A stretch of DNA of 64,000 bases from Bradyrhizobium sp. CSS354 (GTDB lineage: Bacteria > Pseudomonadota > Alphaproteobacteria > Rhizobiales > Xanthobacteraceae), in contig NZ_JAACFU010000009.1 of assembly GCF_029051725.1 (NCBI RefSeq), positions 248,001 through 312,000 on the forward strand, in the 5' to 3' direction. The notes below the pieces were generated by a model, which was not told where the DNA came from, made no database searches, and worked only from the letters and a program-made list of their open reading frames with translations. This document shows positions 7,687 through 16,787 of this stretch, piece by piece. Position 1 is the first letter of the stretch; every line of letters begins with the position of its first letter. Made by a program: the position numbers and the translations under genes.

Positions 7687-8658
7687 CTATTGCGCGCCGA
7701 ATTCGGGCAATTCGGGCAGATAGTTCGCCCCCTCCGAGCCCAGAAAATCGAACATCGCCTGCGCCGGCGGCAACAGCACCTTGTCGCTGCGGCGGATCAC
7801 GTACCATTGCCGCACGATCGGCAGCCCCGCGACGTCGAGCACGACGAGCCGGCCCTCGGTGAGCTCGTGCGCCACGGTGTGGGCCGAGATGAAGGCGATG
7901 CCGAGCCCGGCGATCACAGCCTGCTTGATGGTCTCGTTGCTGCTCATCTCCATGCCGATGATCGGCTCGAGATCCGACCTCTGGAACATGCCTTCCATCA
8001 ATGTCCGCGTGCCCGAGCCGGGCTCGCGGGTGAGGAAGGTCTCGTGCACGAGGTCGGTCAGGTTGAGGCCGGAATCCTTCTCCAGCCAGTGCCCCTTGCG
8101 TGCGACGATGATATGCGGATTGCGCCCGAGCTGACGGACGTCGACGCTGACATCGGCCGGTGGCCGACCCATCACCGCGAAGTCGAGGTCGTAGCCGTGC
8201 ATGGCCTCGCGGATCTCCTCGCGATTGCCGATGGTGAGCTTGAGCTCGATCTTCGGATACCGCTTCGAGAACGCCGCGATCGCGTGCGGCACGAAATATT
8301 TTGCGGTCGAGACCGCGCCGAGATGCACCGTGCCGCCGGTCCGCCCGGCGAGCAGGTCGAGCGCGCCCTGGCAGTCGGCGATTGCGGCTTCGACGCGCTC
8401 GGCGAGGGTAAGCACCTCCTTGCCCGCCTCCGTGAGCAGCATGCCGTCGCCGGTCCGCTGCAGCAGCGGCAGGCCGGCGAGATCCTGAAGCTGGCGCAGT
8501 TGCTGGGTCACGGCCGGCTGCGTCAGGCCGAGCTGGGTCGAGGCTGCCGTGACGCTGCCCTTCGCCGCTAGCGCCCCAAGCGAGCGAAGCTGCCGGATCG
8601 TCAGATGCCGGAGCTGTGCCGCTGAATGGGCATTATAAGATATTTCTTTGGCGCTCAT
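7687..8658 (-). CDS. cbbR: LysR-type regulator of the Calvin-cycle operon
   Basis: A 323-residue LysR-family protein. The N-terminal winged helix-turn-helix is at about residues 20-80 (VTAASTQLGLTQPAVTQQLRQLQ) and is followed by a two-lobe co-inducer domain to about residue 310. It is divergent from cbbF with a 120-bp shared region, the standard arrangement for CbbR. CbbR activates cbb transcription in response to metabolites such as RuBP or NADPH, depending on species. A short N-terminal extension precedes the usual HLTIRQLRSL start region, so a later start is possible. Confidence 0.93.
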   Translation of the reverse strand: MSAKEISYNAHSAAQLRHLTIRQLRSLGALAAKGSVTAASTQLGLTQPAVTQQLRQLQDLAGLPLLQRTGDGMLLTEAGKEVLTLAERVEAAIADCQGALDLLAGRTGGTVHLGAVSTAKYFVPHAIAAFSKRYPKIELKLTIGNREEIREAMHGYDLDFAVMGRPPADVSVDVRQLGRNPHIIVARKGHWLEKDSGLNLTDLVHETFLTREPGSGTRTLMEGMFQRSDLEPIIGMEMSSNETIKQAVIAGLGIAFISAHTVAHELTEGRLVVLDVAGLPIVRQWYVIRRSDKVLLPPAQAMFDFLGSEGANYLPELPEFGAQ

Positions 8659-8778
8659 TATGAATAGAAATTTTCCTTATTAAGCCGCCCCTGTCAATCT
8701 CGTCGTTGTTGGCACTGACCGCACCGACCTCCAGCGAGGAGGGAACTGGATACGGCACCAGCAAAGGGATGGACGCAG
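8659..8778. promoter_or_regulatory. cbbR-cbbF divergent control region
   Basis: An AT-rich segment in a GC-rich setting. TTATGAATAGAAA fits the LysR box T-N11-A, and the block from 8658 to 8684 is framed by TTAT...ATTAA. These are candidate CbbR sites by position. The rest, toward cbbF, is ordinary leader sequence with a GAGGAGG-like purine tract. Confidence 0.5.
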
Positions 8779-9816
8779 ATGACCGGGCAATTCAGGCTGG
8801 ACGACCACCTTCAACGGTATTCGGAGACGGCGCCGCATGCGCTGGCCGTGGCGGCCGCGGTCGACGCCATCGCGGCGGCCGCGATCGAGATCGCCGATCT
8901 CATCGCCACGGGAGATCTCGCCGACGCATCGGGCCTGACCACCGGCCGCAATAGCGACGGTGACGTCCAGCGCGATCTCGACGTGCAGGCGGATGCGATC
9001 CTGCGCCGCTGTCTCGGCAAGCTGCCCATCGCGGCACTGGCGTCAGAGGAGATGCGCGAACCCCAGATCGGTGACCGCGCGGCGAAGATCTGCGTTGCGA
9101 TCGATCCGCTCGACGGCTCCTCCAACATCGACATCAACATGACCGTGGGCACGATCTTCTCGATCCTGCCTGCGCCCGATGATCTCGCGCTCGCCTTCCA
9201 CCAGCGCGGCTCGGCGCAGCTCGCAGCGGGGTTCGTCACCTACGGCCCGCAGACCTCGCTGGTGCTGACGCTCGGCGAGGGCGTCGACATCTTCACGCTT
9301 GACCGCAAGTCCGGTTGCTTCCGTCTCGCCCGCAGCGCCGTGCAGATCTCCGAGACCTGCGAGGAGTTCGCGATCAACGCCTCGAACCGGCGGCATTGGG
9401 AACAGCCGGTGCGCGCCTTCGTCGACGAATGCCTCGCCGGTGTGGAAGGGCAGGCCAACCACAATTTCAACATGCGCTGGGTCGGCTCGCTGGTTGCCGA
9501 GGCCTATCGCATCCTCACCCGCGGTGGCGTCTTCCTCTATCCCTCCGATGCACGGCCCGGTTATGGCGACGGCCGCCTACGCCTCGTCTACGAGGCGCAC
9601 CCGATGGCTTACATCATCGAGCAGGCCGGCGGCTCTGCTTCGACCGGGCGCGAACGCATTCTCGAACTCTCGGCGCAGAGCCTGCATCAGCGCGTGCCGC
9701 TGATCATGGGTTCGAGCAACGAGGTGCAGCGCGTCGAGGAACTGCATTGCGATCCCTTGCTGGTCGCCAGCGTCTCAGCACCGCTGTTTGCGCGGCGCGG
9801 CTTCTTCCGGCTGTAA
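8779..9816 (+). CDS. cbbF: fructose-1,6-bisphosphatase class I
   Basis: A 345-residue enzyme. The metal-binding and catalytic signature AIDPLDGSSNIDINMTVGTIF is complete, and the substrate-binding region includes NHNFNMRWVGSLVAEAYRIL and PMAYIIEQAGGSAS. It dephosphorylates fructose-1,6-bisphosphate (and often sedoheptulose-1,7-bisphosphate) in the regenerative Calvin cycle. It is the first gene of the cbbFPTALSXE operon, 12 bp before cbbP. Confidence 0.95.
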   Translation: MTGQFRLDDHLQRYSETAPHALAVAAAVDAIAAAAIEIADLIATGDLADASGLTTGRNSDGDVQRDLDVQADAILRRCLGKLPIAALASEEMREPQIGDRAAKICVAIDPLDGSSNIDINMTVGTIFSILPAPDDLALAFHQRGSAQLAAGFVTYGPQTSLVLTLGEGVDIFTLDRKSGCFRLARSAVQISETCEEFAINASNRRHWEQPVRAFVDECLAGVEGQANHNFNMRWVGSLVAEAYRILTRGGVFLYPSDARPGYGDGRLRLVYEAHPMAYIIEQAGGSASTGRERILELSAQSLHQRVPLIMGSSNEVQRVEELHCDPLLVASVSAPLFARRGFFRL

Positions 9817-9828
9817 GCGAGGCATCCC

Positions 9829-10704
9829 ATGTCCAGGAAGCATCCGATCATCTCCATCACCGGCTCCTCCGGCGCCGGCACGACGTCGGTCAAGAAGACC
9901 TTCGAACAGATCTTCTTCCGCGAGAAGGTCAACGCCGCCTACATCGAAGGCGATGCCTTCCATCGCTACGATCGCGCCGAAATGCGCATGCAGATGGCCA
10001 AGGAGGCCGATCGCGGCAACAGGCATTTCAGCCATTTCAGCCCCGAGACCAACCTGTTCGAGGAGCTGGAGCGGGCGTTCCGCGACTATGGCGAGACCGG
10101 CACGGCGACGACGCGGCACTATGTCCACGATGCCGAGGAATCCGCGCTGCATGGCGCCGCACCCGGCACCTTCACAGAATGGAAACGGCTGCCGGAGAGC
10201 TCCGACCTGCTGTTCTACGAGGGCCTCCATGGCGCCGTCGTCACCGACAAGGTCAATGTCGCGCGCTATGCCGACCTCAAGATCGGCGTCGTGCCCGTCA
10301 TCAATCTCGAATGGATCCAGAAGCTGCACCGCGACCGCAGTGCGCGAGGCTACTCGACCGAGGCCGTCACCGACACCGTTCTGCGGCGGATGCCCGACTA
10401 CATCCACTACATCTGCCCGCAGTTCTCCGAGACCGACATCAACTTTCAGCGCGTGCCGACGGTGGACACCTCCAATCCGTTCATCGCGCGCTGGATCCCG
10501 ACGCCGGACGAATCGATGGTCGTGATCCGCTTCAAGAACCCGCGCGGCATCGACTTCCCGTATCTGCTCTCGATGCTGCCGCAAAGCTGGATGTCCCGCG
10601 CCAATTCGATCGTGTGTCCCGGCGCGAAGCTCGATCTTGCCATGCAGCTCATCCTGACGCCGCTGATCATGCAGCTGATCGAGCGCAAGCGAAACCTGAA
10701 GTGA
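9829..10704 (+). CDS. cbbP: phosphoribulokinase
   Basis: A 291-residue bacterial-type phosphoribulokinase. The P-loop is at residues 12-20 (GSSGAGTTS). Downstream features include YIEGDAFHRYDRAEMR and FYEGLHGAVVTDKVNVA. It phosphorylates ribulose-5-phosphate with ATP to RuBP, the RuBisCO substrate, and is one of two enzymes unique to the cycle. Bacterial PRKs are allosterically activated by NADH. It is translated 12 bp after cbbF and 16 bp before cbbT. Confidence 0.96.
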   Translation: MSRKHPIISITGSSGAGTTSVKKTFEQIFFREKVNAAYIEGDAFHRYDRAEMRMQMAKEADRGNRHFSHFSPETNLFEELERAFRDYGETGTATTRHYVHDAEESALHGAAPGTFTEWKRLPESSDLLFYEGLHGAVVTDKVNVARYADLKIGVVPVINLEWIQKLHRDRSARGYSTEAVTDTVLRRMPDYIHYICPQFSETDINFQRVPTVDTSNPFIARWIPTPDESMVVIRFKNPRGIDFPYLLSMLPQSWMSRANSIVCPGAKLDLAMQLILTPLIMQLIERKRNLK

Positions 10705-10720
10705 ACGAGGGGAGAATCCG

Positions 10721-12742
10721 ATGAACATCTCCGTCCACGCCGACGCCGACCTCACGGCGGTATCGCATAGCGATGTCGCCAACGCCGTCCGCTTCCTCGC
10801 GGTCGACGCCATCGAGACTTCGCAGTCCGGCCATCCCGGCCTGCCCATGGGCATGGCCGATGTCGCGACCGTGCTGTTCTCGCGATTCCTGAAATTCGAC
10901 TCGGCTCACCCCAATTGGCCAGACCGGGATCGCTTCGTGCTGTCGGCGGGCCATGGCTCGATGCTGCTCTACGCGCTGCTGCATCTGACCGGCGGCGATG
11001 TCAGCCTCGACGACATCAAGGCCTTCAGGCAATGGGGCTCGAAGACGCCGGGCCATCCGGAATATGGCCATACGCCGGGCGTCGAGACGACGACCGGTCC
11101 GCTGGGGCAGGGGATTGCGACCGCGGTGGGCATGGCACTCGCCGAGCGGATGGGCAATGCGCGGCATGGCGACGGCCTCGTCGATCACTTTACGTATGTG
11201 ATCGCCGGCGACGGCTGCCTGATGGAAGGCATCAGCCAGGAAGCGATTTCGCTCGCCGGCCATCTCGGGCTCGGCCGCCTGATCGTGCTGTTCGACGACA
11301 ACGGCATCTCCATTGACGGGCCGACGTCGCTTGCGACGTCCGACGACCAGCTCGCGCGCTTCGCTGCCTCCGGCTGGTCGGTGCGCCGTGTCGATGGGCA
11401 CGATCCCGAAGCAGTTGCGCAGGCGATTGCCGAGGAGCGTGAGAGCGCAAGACCGTCGCTGATCGCCTGCCGCACCATCATCGGCTATGGCGCGCCGGAT
11501 CGTCAGGGCACGGAGAAGGCGCATGGCGCGCCGCTCGGCATCGAGCAGACGGCGGCGGCGCGGCGAACTCTCGGCTGGGACTATCAGCCCTTCGTGGTGC
11601 CCGTCACGATCATCAAAGCATGGCGGATGATCGGACAACGCGGGCAGGTCGAGCGTCTCGCCTGGCTCGATCGCTATGAATGCGCGACGCCCGAGCAGCG
11701 CGATCTGTTTGTCGAGGGCAAGGCGGTTGCCCTGCCGAACGCCTATGCCCAGGCCTCGGCGAAATTACGCGAACGCTTTGCGACCGAGCGTCCAAAGCTC
11801 GCGACGCGGCAGGCTTCGCAACAGGTGCTCGACGGCATCGCCGGGACCATTCCCGGATTCGTCGGTGGCTCGGCGGACCTGACGCATTCGAACCTGACGC
11901 ATGCGAAGGCGCAGACCCCGGTCAAGCGCGACGCGTTCGCCGGCGATTACATCCATTATGGCATCCGCGAGCATGGCATGGCCGCCGCAATGAACGGGCT
12001 CGCGTTGCACGGCGGCTTCGTTCCCTATGGCGGCACCTTCCTCGCCTTCTCCGACTATAGCCGGCCGGCGATCCGCCTTGCCGCCTTGATGCGGATCCGC
12101 GTCATTCATGTGATGACCCATGACTCCATCGGGCTGGGCGAGGATGGCCCCACGCACCAACCGGTCGAGCATCTCGCAGCGCTCCGCGTCATTCCGAACC
12201 TGCTTGTGTTCCGGCCGGCCGACGCGGTCGAGACGCTGGAAGCATGGGACTGCGCGCTCCAAGCTGAAAATCGTCCCTCCGTGCTGTGCTTGTCCCGCCA
12301 GGCCCTGCCGACTTTCCGCAGCGATGCGCGCGGTAGAAACCGGGTCGCGCGCGGCGCCTACCTCATCGTCTCGCCCGAGGGCGGCCGCGACGTGACGCTC
12401 ATCGCAACGGGTTCGGAAGTGTCCATCGCGCTGGAAGCGGCTCGCCTGCTCGCCACCGAGCACGTCCGCGCGGCCGTGGTCTCCGCGCCCTGCTTCGCGT
12501 TGTTCGAGGAGCAGCCGGAGGACTACCGCGCTGCCGTGCTCGGCACGGCGCCACGGATCGGCATCGAGGCGGCAGTCGCCGGTGGTTGGCATCGATGGAT
12601 CGGCACTGACGGCGAATTCGTCGGCATGCGAGGCTTCGGTGCTTCGGCGCCCGCGCCAGTGCTCTACCGCGAATTCGGCATCACGCCGCAAAGCGTTGCG
12701 GAAGCCGCCCGGCGGGCGATTGCCCGCACAGACAAGCAATAA
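10721..12742 (+). CDS. cbbT: transketolase
   Basis: A 673-residue ThDP enzyme of full length. The N-terminal ThDP/Mg site includes GHPGLPMGMAD and GDGCLMEGISQEA. The pyrimidine-binding domain contains FVGGSADLTHSN, YGIREHGMAAAMNG and THDSIGLGEDGPTHQPVEHL. The C-terminal domain runs from about residue 540. It transfers two-carbon units among sugar phosphates to regenerate pentose phosphates. A second, housekeeping transketolase probably lies elsewhere. It ends 14 bp before the cbbA start, with AGGAGG between them. Confidence 0.95.
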   Translation: MNISVHADADLTAVSHSDVANAVRFLAVDAIETSQSGHPGLPMGMADVATVLFSRFLKFDSAHPNWPDRDRFVLSAGHGSMLLYALLHLTGGDVSLDDIKAFRQWGSKTPGHPEYGHTPGVETTTGPLGQGIATAVGMALAERMGNARHGDGLVDHFTYVIAGDGCLMEGISQEAISLAGHLGLGRLIVLFDDNGISIDGPTSLATSDDQLARFAASGWSVRRVDGHDPEAVAQAIAEERESARPSLIACRTIIGYGAPDRQGTEKAHGAPLGIEQTAAARRTLGWDYQPFVVPVTIIKAWRMIGQRGQVERLAWLDRYECATPEQRDLFVEGKAVALPNAYAQASAKLRERFATERPKLATRQASQQVLDGIAGTIPGFVGGSADLTHSNLTHAKAQTPVKRDAFAGDYIHYGIREHGMAAAMNGLALHGGFVPYGGTFLAFSDYSRPAIRLAALMRIRVIHVMTHDSIGLGEDGPTHQPVEHLAALRVIPNLLVFRPADAVETLEAWDCALQAENRPSVLCLSRQALPTFRSDARGRNRVARGAYLIVSPEGGRDVTLIATGSEVSIALEAARLLATEHVRAAVVSAPCFALFEEQPEDYRAAVLGTAPRIGIEAAVAGGWHRWIGTDGEFVGMRGFGASAPAPVLYREFGITPQSVAEAARRAIARTDKQ

Positions 12743-12756
12743 CAGGAGGAATTGTC

Positions 12757-13842
12757 GTGGCCCGTATCACCCTTCGTCAGCTGCTCGACCACGCCGCCAG
12801 TCACGGCTACGCGGTGCCGGCGTTCAACATCAACAACATGGAGCAGGGCATCGCGATCATGCAGGCGGCGGCCGAGGTCGACGCGCCGGTCATCATCCAG
12901 GCTTCGCGCGGCGCGCGCAGCTATGCCGGCGACCTCATGCTCTCGCACATGATCGACGCGCTGGAGCGGACCTATCCGGACATCCCGCTCTGCATGCACC
13001 AGGACCATGGCAATGACGAGGCGACCTGCGCGTCCGCGATCGCCCATGGTTTCACCTCGGTGATGATGGACGGCTCCCTCAAGGCCGACGCCAAGACCGC
13101 GGCCGATTACGACTACAACGTTGCGATCACCCGCCGCGTCGTCGATCTCGCGCATTGGGTCGGTGCCTCCGTCGAAGGCGAGCTCGGCGTGCTCGGCTCA
13201 CTCGAGCATGGCGGTGGCGAGCAGGAAGACGGTCACGGCGTCGAAGGCACGGTCAGTCACGACCAGCTGTTGACCGATCCCGACCAGACGGTCGACTTTG
13301 TCCGCGCCACCAAGGTCGATGCGCTCGCGATCGCGATGGGCACCTCGCACGGCGCCTACAAGTTCAGCCGCAAGCCGGACGGTGACATTCTGGCGATGCG
13401 GGTGGTCGAGGAGATTCATCGCCGGCTGCCGAACACGCATCTCGTGATGCACGGCTCTTCCTCTGTGCCGCAGCCGCTCCAGGACATGTTTAACCAGTTC
13501 GGCGGCGAGATGCCGCAGACCTGGGGCGTGCCGGTCGAGGAGATCGTCCGCGGTATCAAAAGCGGCGTGCGCAAGGTCAATATCGACACTGACTGCCGGC
13601 TGGCAATGACCGCGGTGTTCCGGAAGGTCGCCGCGCAGACGCGATCCGAGTTCGATCCGCGCAAATTCCTCAAGCCCGCGATGGATGCGATGCGCGAGCT
13701 CTGCCGCGACCGCTTCGAGCAGTTCGGCACCGCTGGCCACGCCAGCAAGATCAAGGTCATTCCCTTGAGCGAGATGGCGCGGCGCTACCGCGCCGGAGAA
13801 CTCGATCCCAGCGTCGACGCCCGCGAGTCCGTCGCGGCCTAA
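12757..13842 (+). CDS. cbbA: fructose-bisphosphate aldolase class II
   Basis: A 361-residue class IIB aldolase starting at GTG 12757, with a strong AGGAGG ribosome-binding site 10 bp upstream. Zinc and catalytic residues lie in CMHQDHGNDEATC, VEGELGVLGSLEHGGGEQED and the later NTHLVMHGSSSVP. The length and the Gly/Glu-rich insert are typical of Calvin-cycle aldolases. It condenses triose phosphates to FBP and can also make SBP. It is the fourth gene of the cbb operon. Confidence 0.95.
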   Translation: MARITLRQLLDHAASHGYAVPAFNINNMEQGIAIMQAAAEVDAPVIIQASRGARSYAGDLMLSHMIDALERTYPDIPLCMHQDHGNDEATCASAIAHGFTSVMMDGSLKADAKTAADYDYNVAITRRVVDLAHWVGASVEGELGVLGSLEHGGGEQEDGHGVEGTVSHDQLLTDPDQTVDFVRATKVDALAIAMGTSHGAYKFSRKPDGDILAMRVVEEIHRRLPNTHLVMHGSSSVPQPLQDMFNQFGGEMPQTWGVPVEEIVRGIKSGVRKVNIDTDCRLAMTAVFRKVAAQTRSEFDPRKFLKPAMDAMRELCRDRFEQFGTAGHASKIKVIPLSEMARRYRAGELDPSVDARESVAA

Positions 13843-13873
13843 TCATTCAGAGAGAGAAGAGCAGGAGAGAGCC

Positions 13874-15334
13874 ATGAATGCACATGCAGGAACCGTCCGC
13901 GGCAAGGAAAGATATCGCTCGGGCGTCATGGAATACAAGCGCATGGGCTATTGGGAGCCTGACTATGTGCCAAAGGACACCGATGTCATCGCGCTGTTCC
14001 GCGTTACGCCGCAAGAGGGCGTCGACCCGATCGAGGCCTCGGCCGCAGTCGCCGGCGAATCCTCGACCGCAACCTGGACGGTGGTGTGGACCGACCGCCT
14101 GACCGCCGCCGAGAAGTATCGTGCGAAATGCTACCGCGTCGATCCGGTGCCGGGCACGCCGGGCTCGTATTTTGCCTACATCGCCTATGACCTCGACCTG
14201 TTCGAGCCTGGTTCGATCGCCAACCTCTCGGCCTCGATCATCGGCAACGTGTTCGGCTTCAAGCCGCTGAAGGCGTTGCGGCTGGAGGACATGCGCTTCC
14301 CGGTCGCTTATGTGAAGACGTTCCAGGGACCGGCAACCGGTATCGTGGTCGAGCGCGAGCGGCTCGACAAGTTCGGCAGGCCGCTGCTCGGCGCGACCGT
14401 CAAGCCCAAGCTCGGCCTCTCGGGCCGCAATTACGGTCGCGTGGTCTACGAGGCGCTGAAGGGCGGGCTCGACTTCACCAAGGATGACGAGAACATCAAC
14501 TCGCAGCCCTTCATGCACTGGCGCGACCGCTTCCTCTATTGCATGGAGGCGGTGAACCGCGCGCAGGCGGCTTCCGGTGAGGCGAAGGGCACCTACCTGA
14601 ACATCACCGCGGGAACGATGGAGGACATGTACGAGCGCGCCGAGTTCGCGAAGGAGCTCGGATCGTGCATCGTCATGATCGATCTCGTGATCGGCTACAC
14701 CGCAATCCAGTCGATGGCGAAATGGGCGCGGCGCAACGACATGATCCTGCATCTGCATCGCGCCGGTCACTCGACCTACACGCGGCAGAAAAGCCATGGC
14801 GTGTCGTTCCGCGTCATCGCAAAGTGGATGCGGCTTGCCGGCGTCGACCACATCCACGCCGGCACGGTGGTCGGCAAGCTCGAAGGCGACCCCAACACCA
14901 CGCGCGGCTATTACGATGTCTGCCGTGAGGACTTCAATCCGACCAAGCTCGAACACGGCCTGTTCTTCGACCAGTCCTGGGCGAGCCTGAACAAGATGAT
15001 GCCGGTCGCTTCCGGCGGTATCCACGCCGGCCAGATGCACCAGCTGCTCGACCTGCTCGGCGAGGACGTCGTGCTCCAGTTCGGCGGCGGCACCATCGGC
15101 CATCCCATGGGCATCGCGGCCGGCGCGATCGCCAACCGCGTGGCGCTGGAAGCGATGATCCTCGCCCGCAACGAGGGCCGCGACTACGTCCATGAAGGTC
15201 CCGAAATTCTGGCCAGGGCGGCCGAGACCTGCACGCCGCTAAAGGCTGCGCTCGAGGTCTGGAAGGACGTCACCTTCAACTATGAATCCACCGACACGCC
15301 GGACTTCGTGCCGACCGCGCTCGAAACCGTTTGA
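13874..15334 (+). CDS. cbbL: RuBisCO large subunit, form IC (red type)
   Basis: A 486-residue large subunit. The carbamylated lysine is K203 within GLDFTKDDENIN. Other active-site segments are GATVKPKLGLSGRNYG, LHLHRAGHSTYTRQKSHGVSF, HIHAGTVVGKLEG and QFGGGTIGHPMG. The length, the YRSGVMEYKRMGYW N-terminus and the partner genes cbbS and cbbX mark the red-type form IC of rhizobia. It fixes CO2 onto RuBP. The start at 13874 is preceded by GGAGAGAG. Confidence 0.97.
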   Translation: MNAHAGTVRGKERYRSGVMEYKRMGYWEPDYVPKDTDVIALFRVTPQEGVDPIEASAAVAGESSTATWTVVWTDRLTAAEKYRAKCYRVDPVPGTPGSYFAYIAYDLDLFEPGSIANLSASIIGNVFGFKPLKALRLEDMRFPVAYVKTFQGPATGIVVERERLDKFGRPLLGATVKPKLGLSGRNYGRVVYEALKGGLDFTKDDENINSQPFMHWRDRFLYCMEAVNRAQAASGEAKGTYLNITAGTMEDMYERAEFAKELGSCIVMIDLVIGYTAIQSMAKWARRNDMILHLHRAGHSTYTRQKSHGVSFRVIAKWMRLAGVDHIHAGTVVGKLEGDPNTTRGYYDVCREDFNPTKLEHGLFFDQSWASLNKMMPVASGGIHAGQMHQLLDLLGEDVVLQFGGGTIGHPMGIAAGAIANRVALEAMILARNEGRDYVHEGPEILARAAETCTPLKAALEVWKDVTFNYESTDTPDFVPTALETV

Positions 15335-15345
15335 GGAGATTTGTC

Positions 15346-15753
15346 ATGAAGCTGACCCAAGGCTGCTTCTCGTTCCTGCCGGATCTGACCGACGATCAGA
15401 TCACCAAGCAGGTGCAGTATTGCCTGACCAATGGCTGGGCGGTGAACATCGAGTTCACCGACGATCCGCATCCCCGCAACACTTATTGGGAGATGTGGGG
15501 CCTGCCGATGTTCGATCTCCAGGACGCCGCCGGCGTGATGATGGAGCTCGCCGAATGCCGCAGAGTGTATGGCGACCGCTACATCCGCCTCAGCGGCTTC
15601 GACTCCAGCCATGGCTGGGAATCGGTGCGGATCTCGTTCATCGTGAACCGCCCGCCGCAGGAGGCCGAGTTCGAGCTGGTGCGGCAGGAGGTGGGCGGAC
15701 GCGCGATCCGCTACACCACCGTGCGCCGGCAGCCCGCGCACGCGCCAACCTAA
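15346..15753 (+). CDS. cbbS: RuBisCO small subunit
   Basis: A 135-residue red-type small subunit from ATG 15346, preceded by GAGGAG and 11 bp after cbbL. It begins MKLTQGCFSFLPDLTDDQI and contains NTYWEMWGLPMFDLQD. The C-terminal extension, up to RYTTVRRQPAHAPT, is the beta-hairpin region characteristic of red-type small subunits that helps assemble the L8S8 enzyme. It is followed by a strong hairpin before cbbX. Confidence 0.96.
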   Translation: MKLTQGCFSFLPDLTDDQITKQVQYCLTNGWAVNIEFTDDPHPRNTYWEMWGLPMFDLQDAAGVMMELAECRRVYGDRYIRLSGFDSSHGWESVRISFIVNRPPQEAEFELVRQEVGGRAIRYTTVRRQPAHAPT

Positions 15754-15806
15754 GTCATTCTCCTCCGCGCGGAGCACTCCCTGCTCCGTTTCCTTGGCGG
15801 ACCACT

Positions 15807-15838
15807 GCTTCGCCGCTCCCCCGCGGCGAAGCCCTTTT
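15807..15838 (+). terminator. cbbS-cbbX intercistronic hairpin (attenuator or partial terminator)
   Basis: Perfect 10-bp stem GCTTCGCCGC/GCGGCGAAGC (15807-15816 and 15823-15832) with loop TCCCCC, followed by CCTTTTCTT. It lies 54 bp after the cbbS stop and just before the cbbX ribosome-binding site. Confidence 0.65.
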
Positions 15839-15851
15839 CTTCGAGGTGCCG

Positions 15852-16787
15852 ATGCTGGATGTCCCCCACCCCTTGACCACTGAACCCGGCGAGACCAGTT
15901 TCGATCTCCGCAAGGAGGCCGAAGCGGCTGGAATCACCGGCACGCTGCAGCAGCTCGAGCAGGAGCTGATCGGATTGAAGCCGGTGAAGAACCGCGTGCG
16001 CCAGATCGCGTCGCTCCTGCTGATCGAACGCATCCGGCAGCGTGCGGGGTTGGCTTCCTCGCCGCCGACGCTGCATATGTCGTTTACCGGAAATCCCGGC
16101 ACCGGCAAGACGACCGTCGCGCTGCGCATGGCAAAGATCCTGCACGGCCTCGGCTTCGTGCGACGCGGGCAGGTGATCTCGGTGACGCGCGACGATCTCG
16201 TCGGCCAGTATATCGGCCACACCGCGCCGAAGACCAAGGAGATCCTGAAGAAGGCGATGGGCGGCGTGCTGTTCATCGACGAGGCCTATTATCTGCACCG
16301 TCCCGACAACGAGCGCGACTACGGCCAGGAGGCGATCGAGATTCTGCTTCAGGTTATGGAAAACCAGCGCGAGGACCTCGTCGTGATCCTTGCCGGCTAT
16401 GGCGAGCGGATGACGAGCTTCTTTGCGTCAAACCCCGGCTTCCGCTCGCGCATCGCGCATCACATCGACTTTCCGGACTATGCGGAGGCCGAGCTGCTCG
16501 TCATCGCGGAGCTGATGCTGAAGGAACGGGGTTATCGCCTCTCGGCGGCGGCGCGTGAGGCGTTCGAGAAATACATCGCACTGCGACGGACCCAACCGTT
16601 CTTCTCCAATGCGCGCTCGATCCGCAACGCCGTCGACCGCATCCGCCTGCGGCAGGCCGATCGCCTGGTGTCCGATCTCGATCGCATGCTCGAGATCGCC
16701 GACCTCGAAACGATCGATCCCATGGACGTCCTGGCGAGCCGCGTGTTCAGCGGCGGTGCGGACGCGCAGAGGAGTGCGAAGCCATGA
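15852..16787 (+). CDS. cbbX: red-type RuBisCO activase, AAA+ protein
   Basis: A 311-residue AAA+ ATPase from ATG 15852, with GAGGTG upstream. Walker A is GNPGTGKTT (residues about 80-88) and Walker B VLFIDEAYYL (about 138-147). The pore-loop region is near DDLVGQYIGHTAPKT, and sensor/arginine-finger elements follow (NPGFRSRIAHHIDF). CbbX forms RuBP-stimulated hexamers that pull on the large-subunit C-terminus to release inhibitory sugar phosphates. Its stop overlaps the cbbE start (ATGA). Confidence 0.95.
   Translation: MLDVPHPLTTEPGETSFDLRKEAEAAGITGTLQQLEQELIGLKPVKNRVRQIASLLLIERIRQRAGLASSPPTLHMSFTGNPGTGKTTVALRMAKILHGLGFVRRGQVISVTRDDLVGQYIGHTAPKTKEILKKAMGGVLFIDEAYYLHRPDNERDYGQEAIEILLQVMENQREDLVVILAGYGERMTSFFASNPGFRSRIAHHIDFPDYAEAELLVIAELMLKERGYRLSAAAREAFEKYIALRRTQPFFSNARSIRNAVDRIRLRQADRLVSDLDRMLEIADLETIDPMDVLASRVFSGGADAQRSAKP

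Noticed and set aside
6529..8571. A 680-codon plus-strand open frame
   Set aside because: It crosses a four-helix membrane protein gene, a small conserved-type gene and the antisense of cbbR. Those genes have clear family signatures, and the long frame has none.
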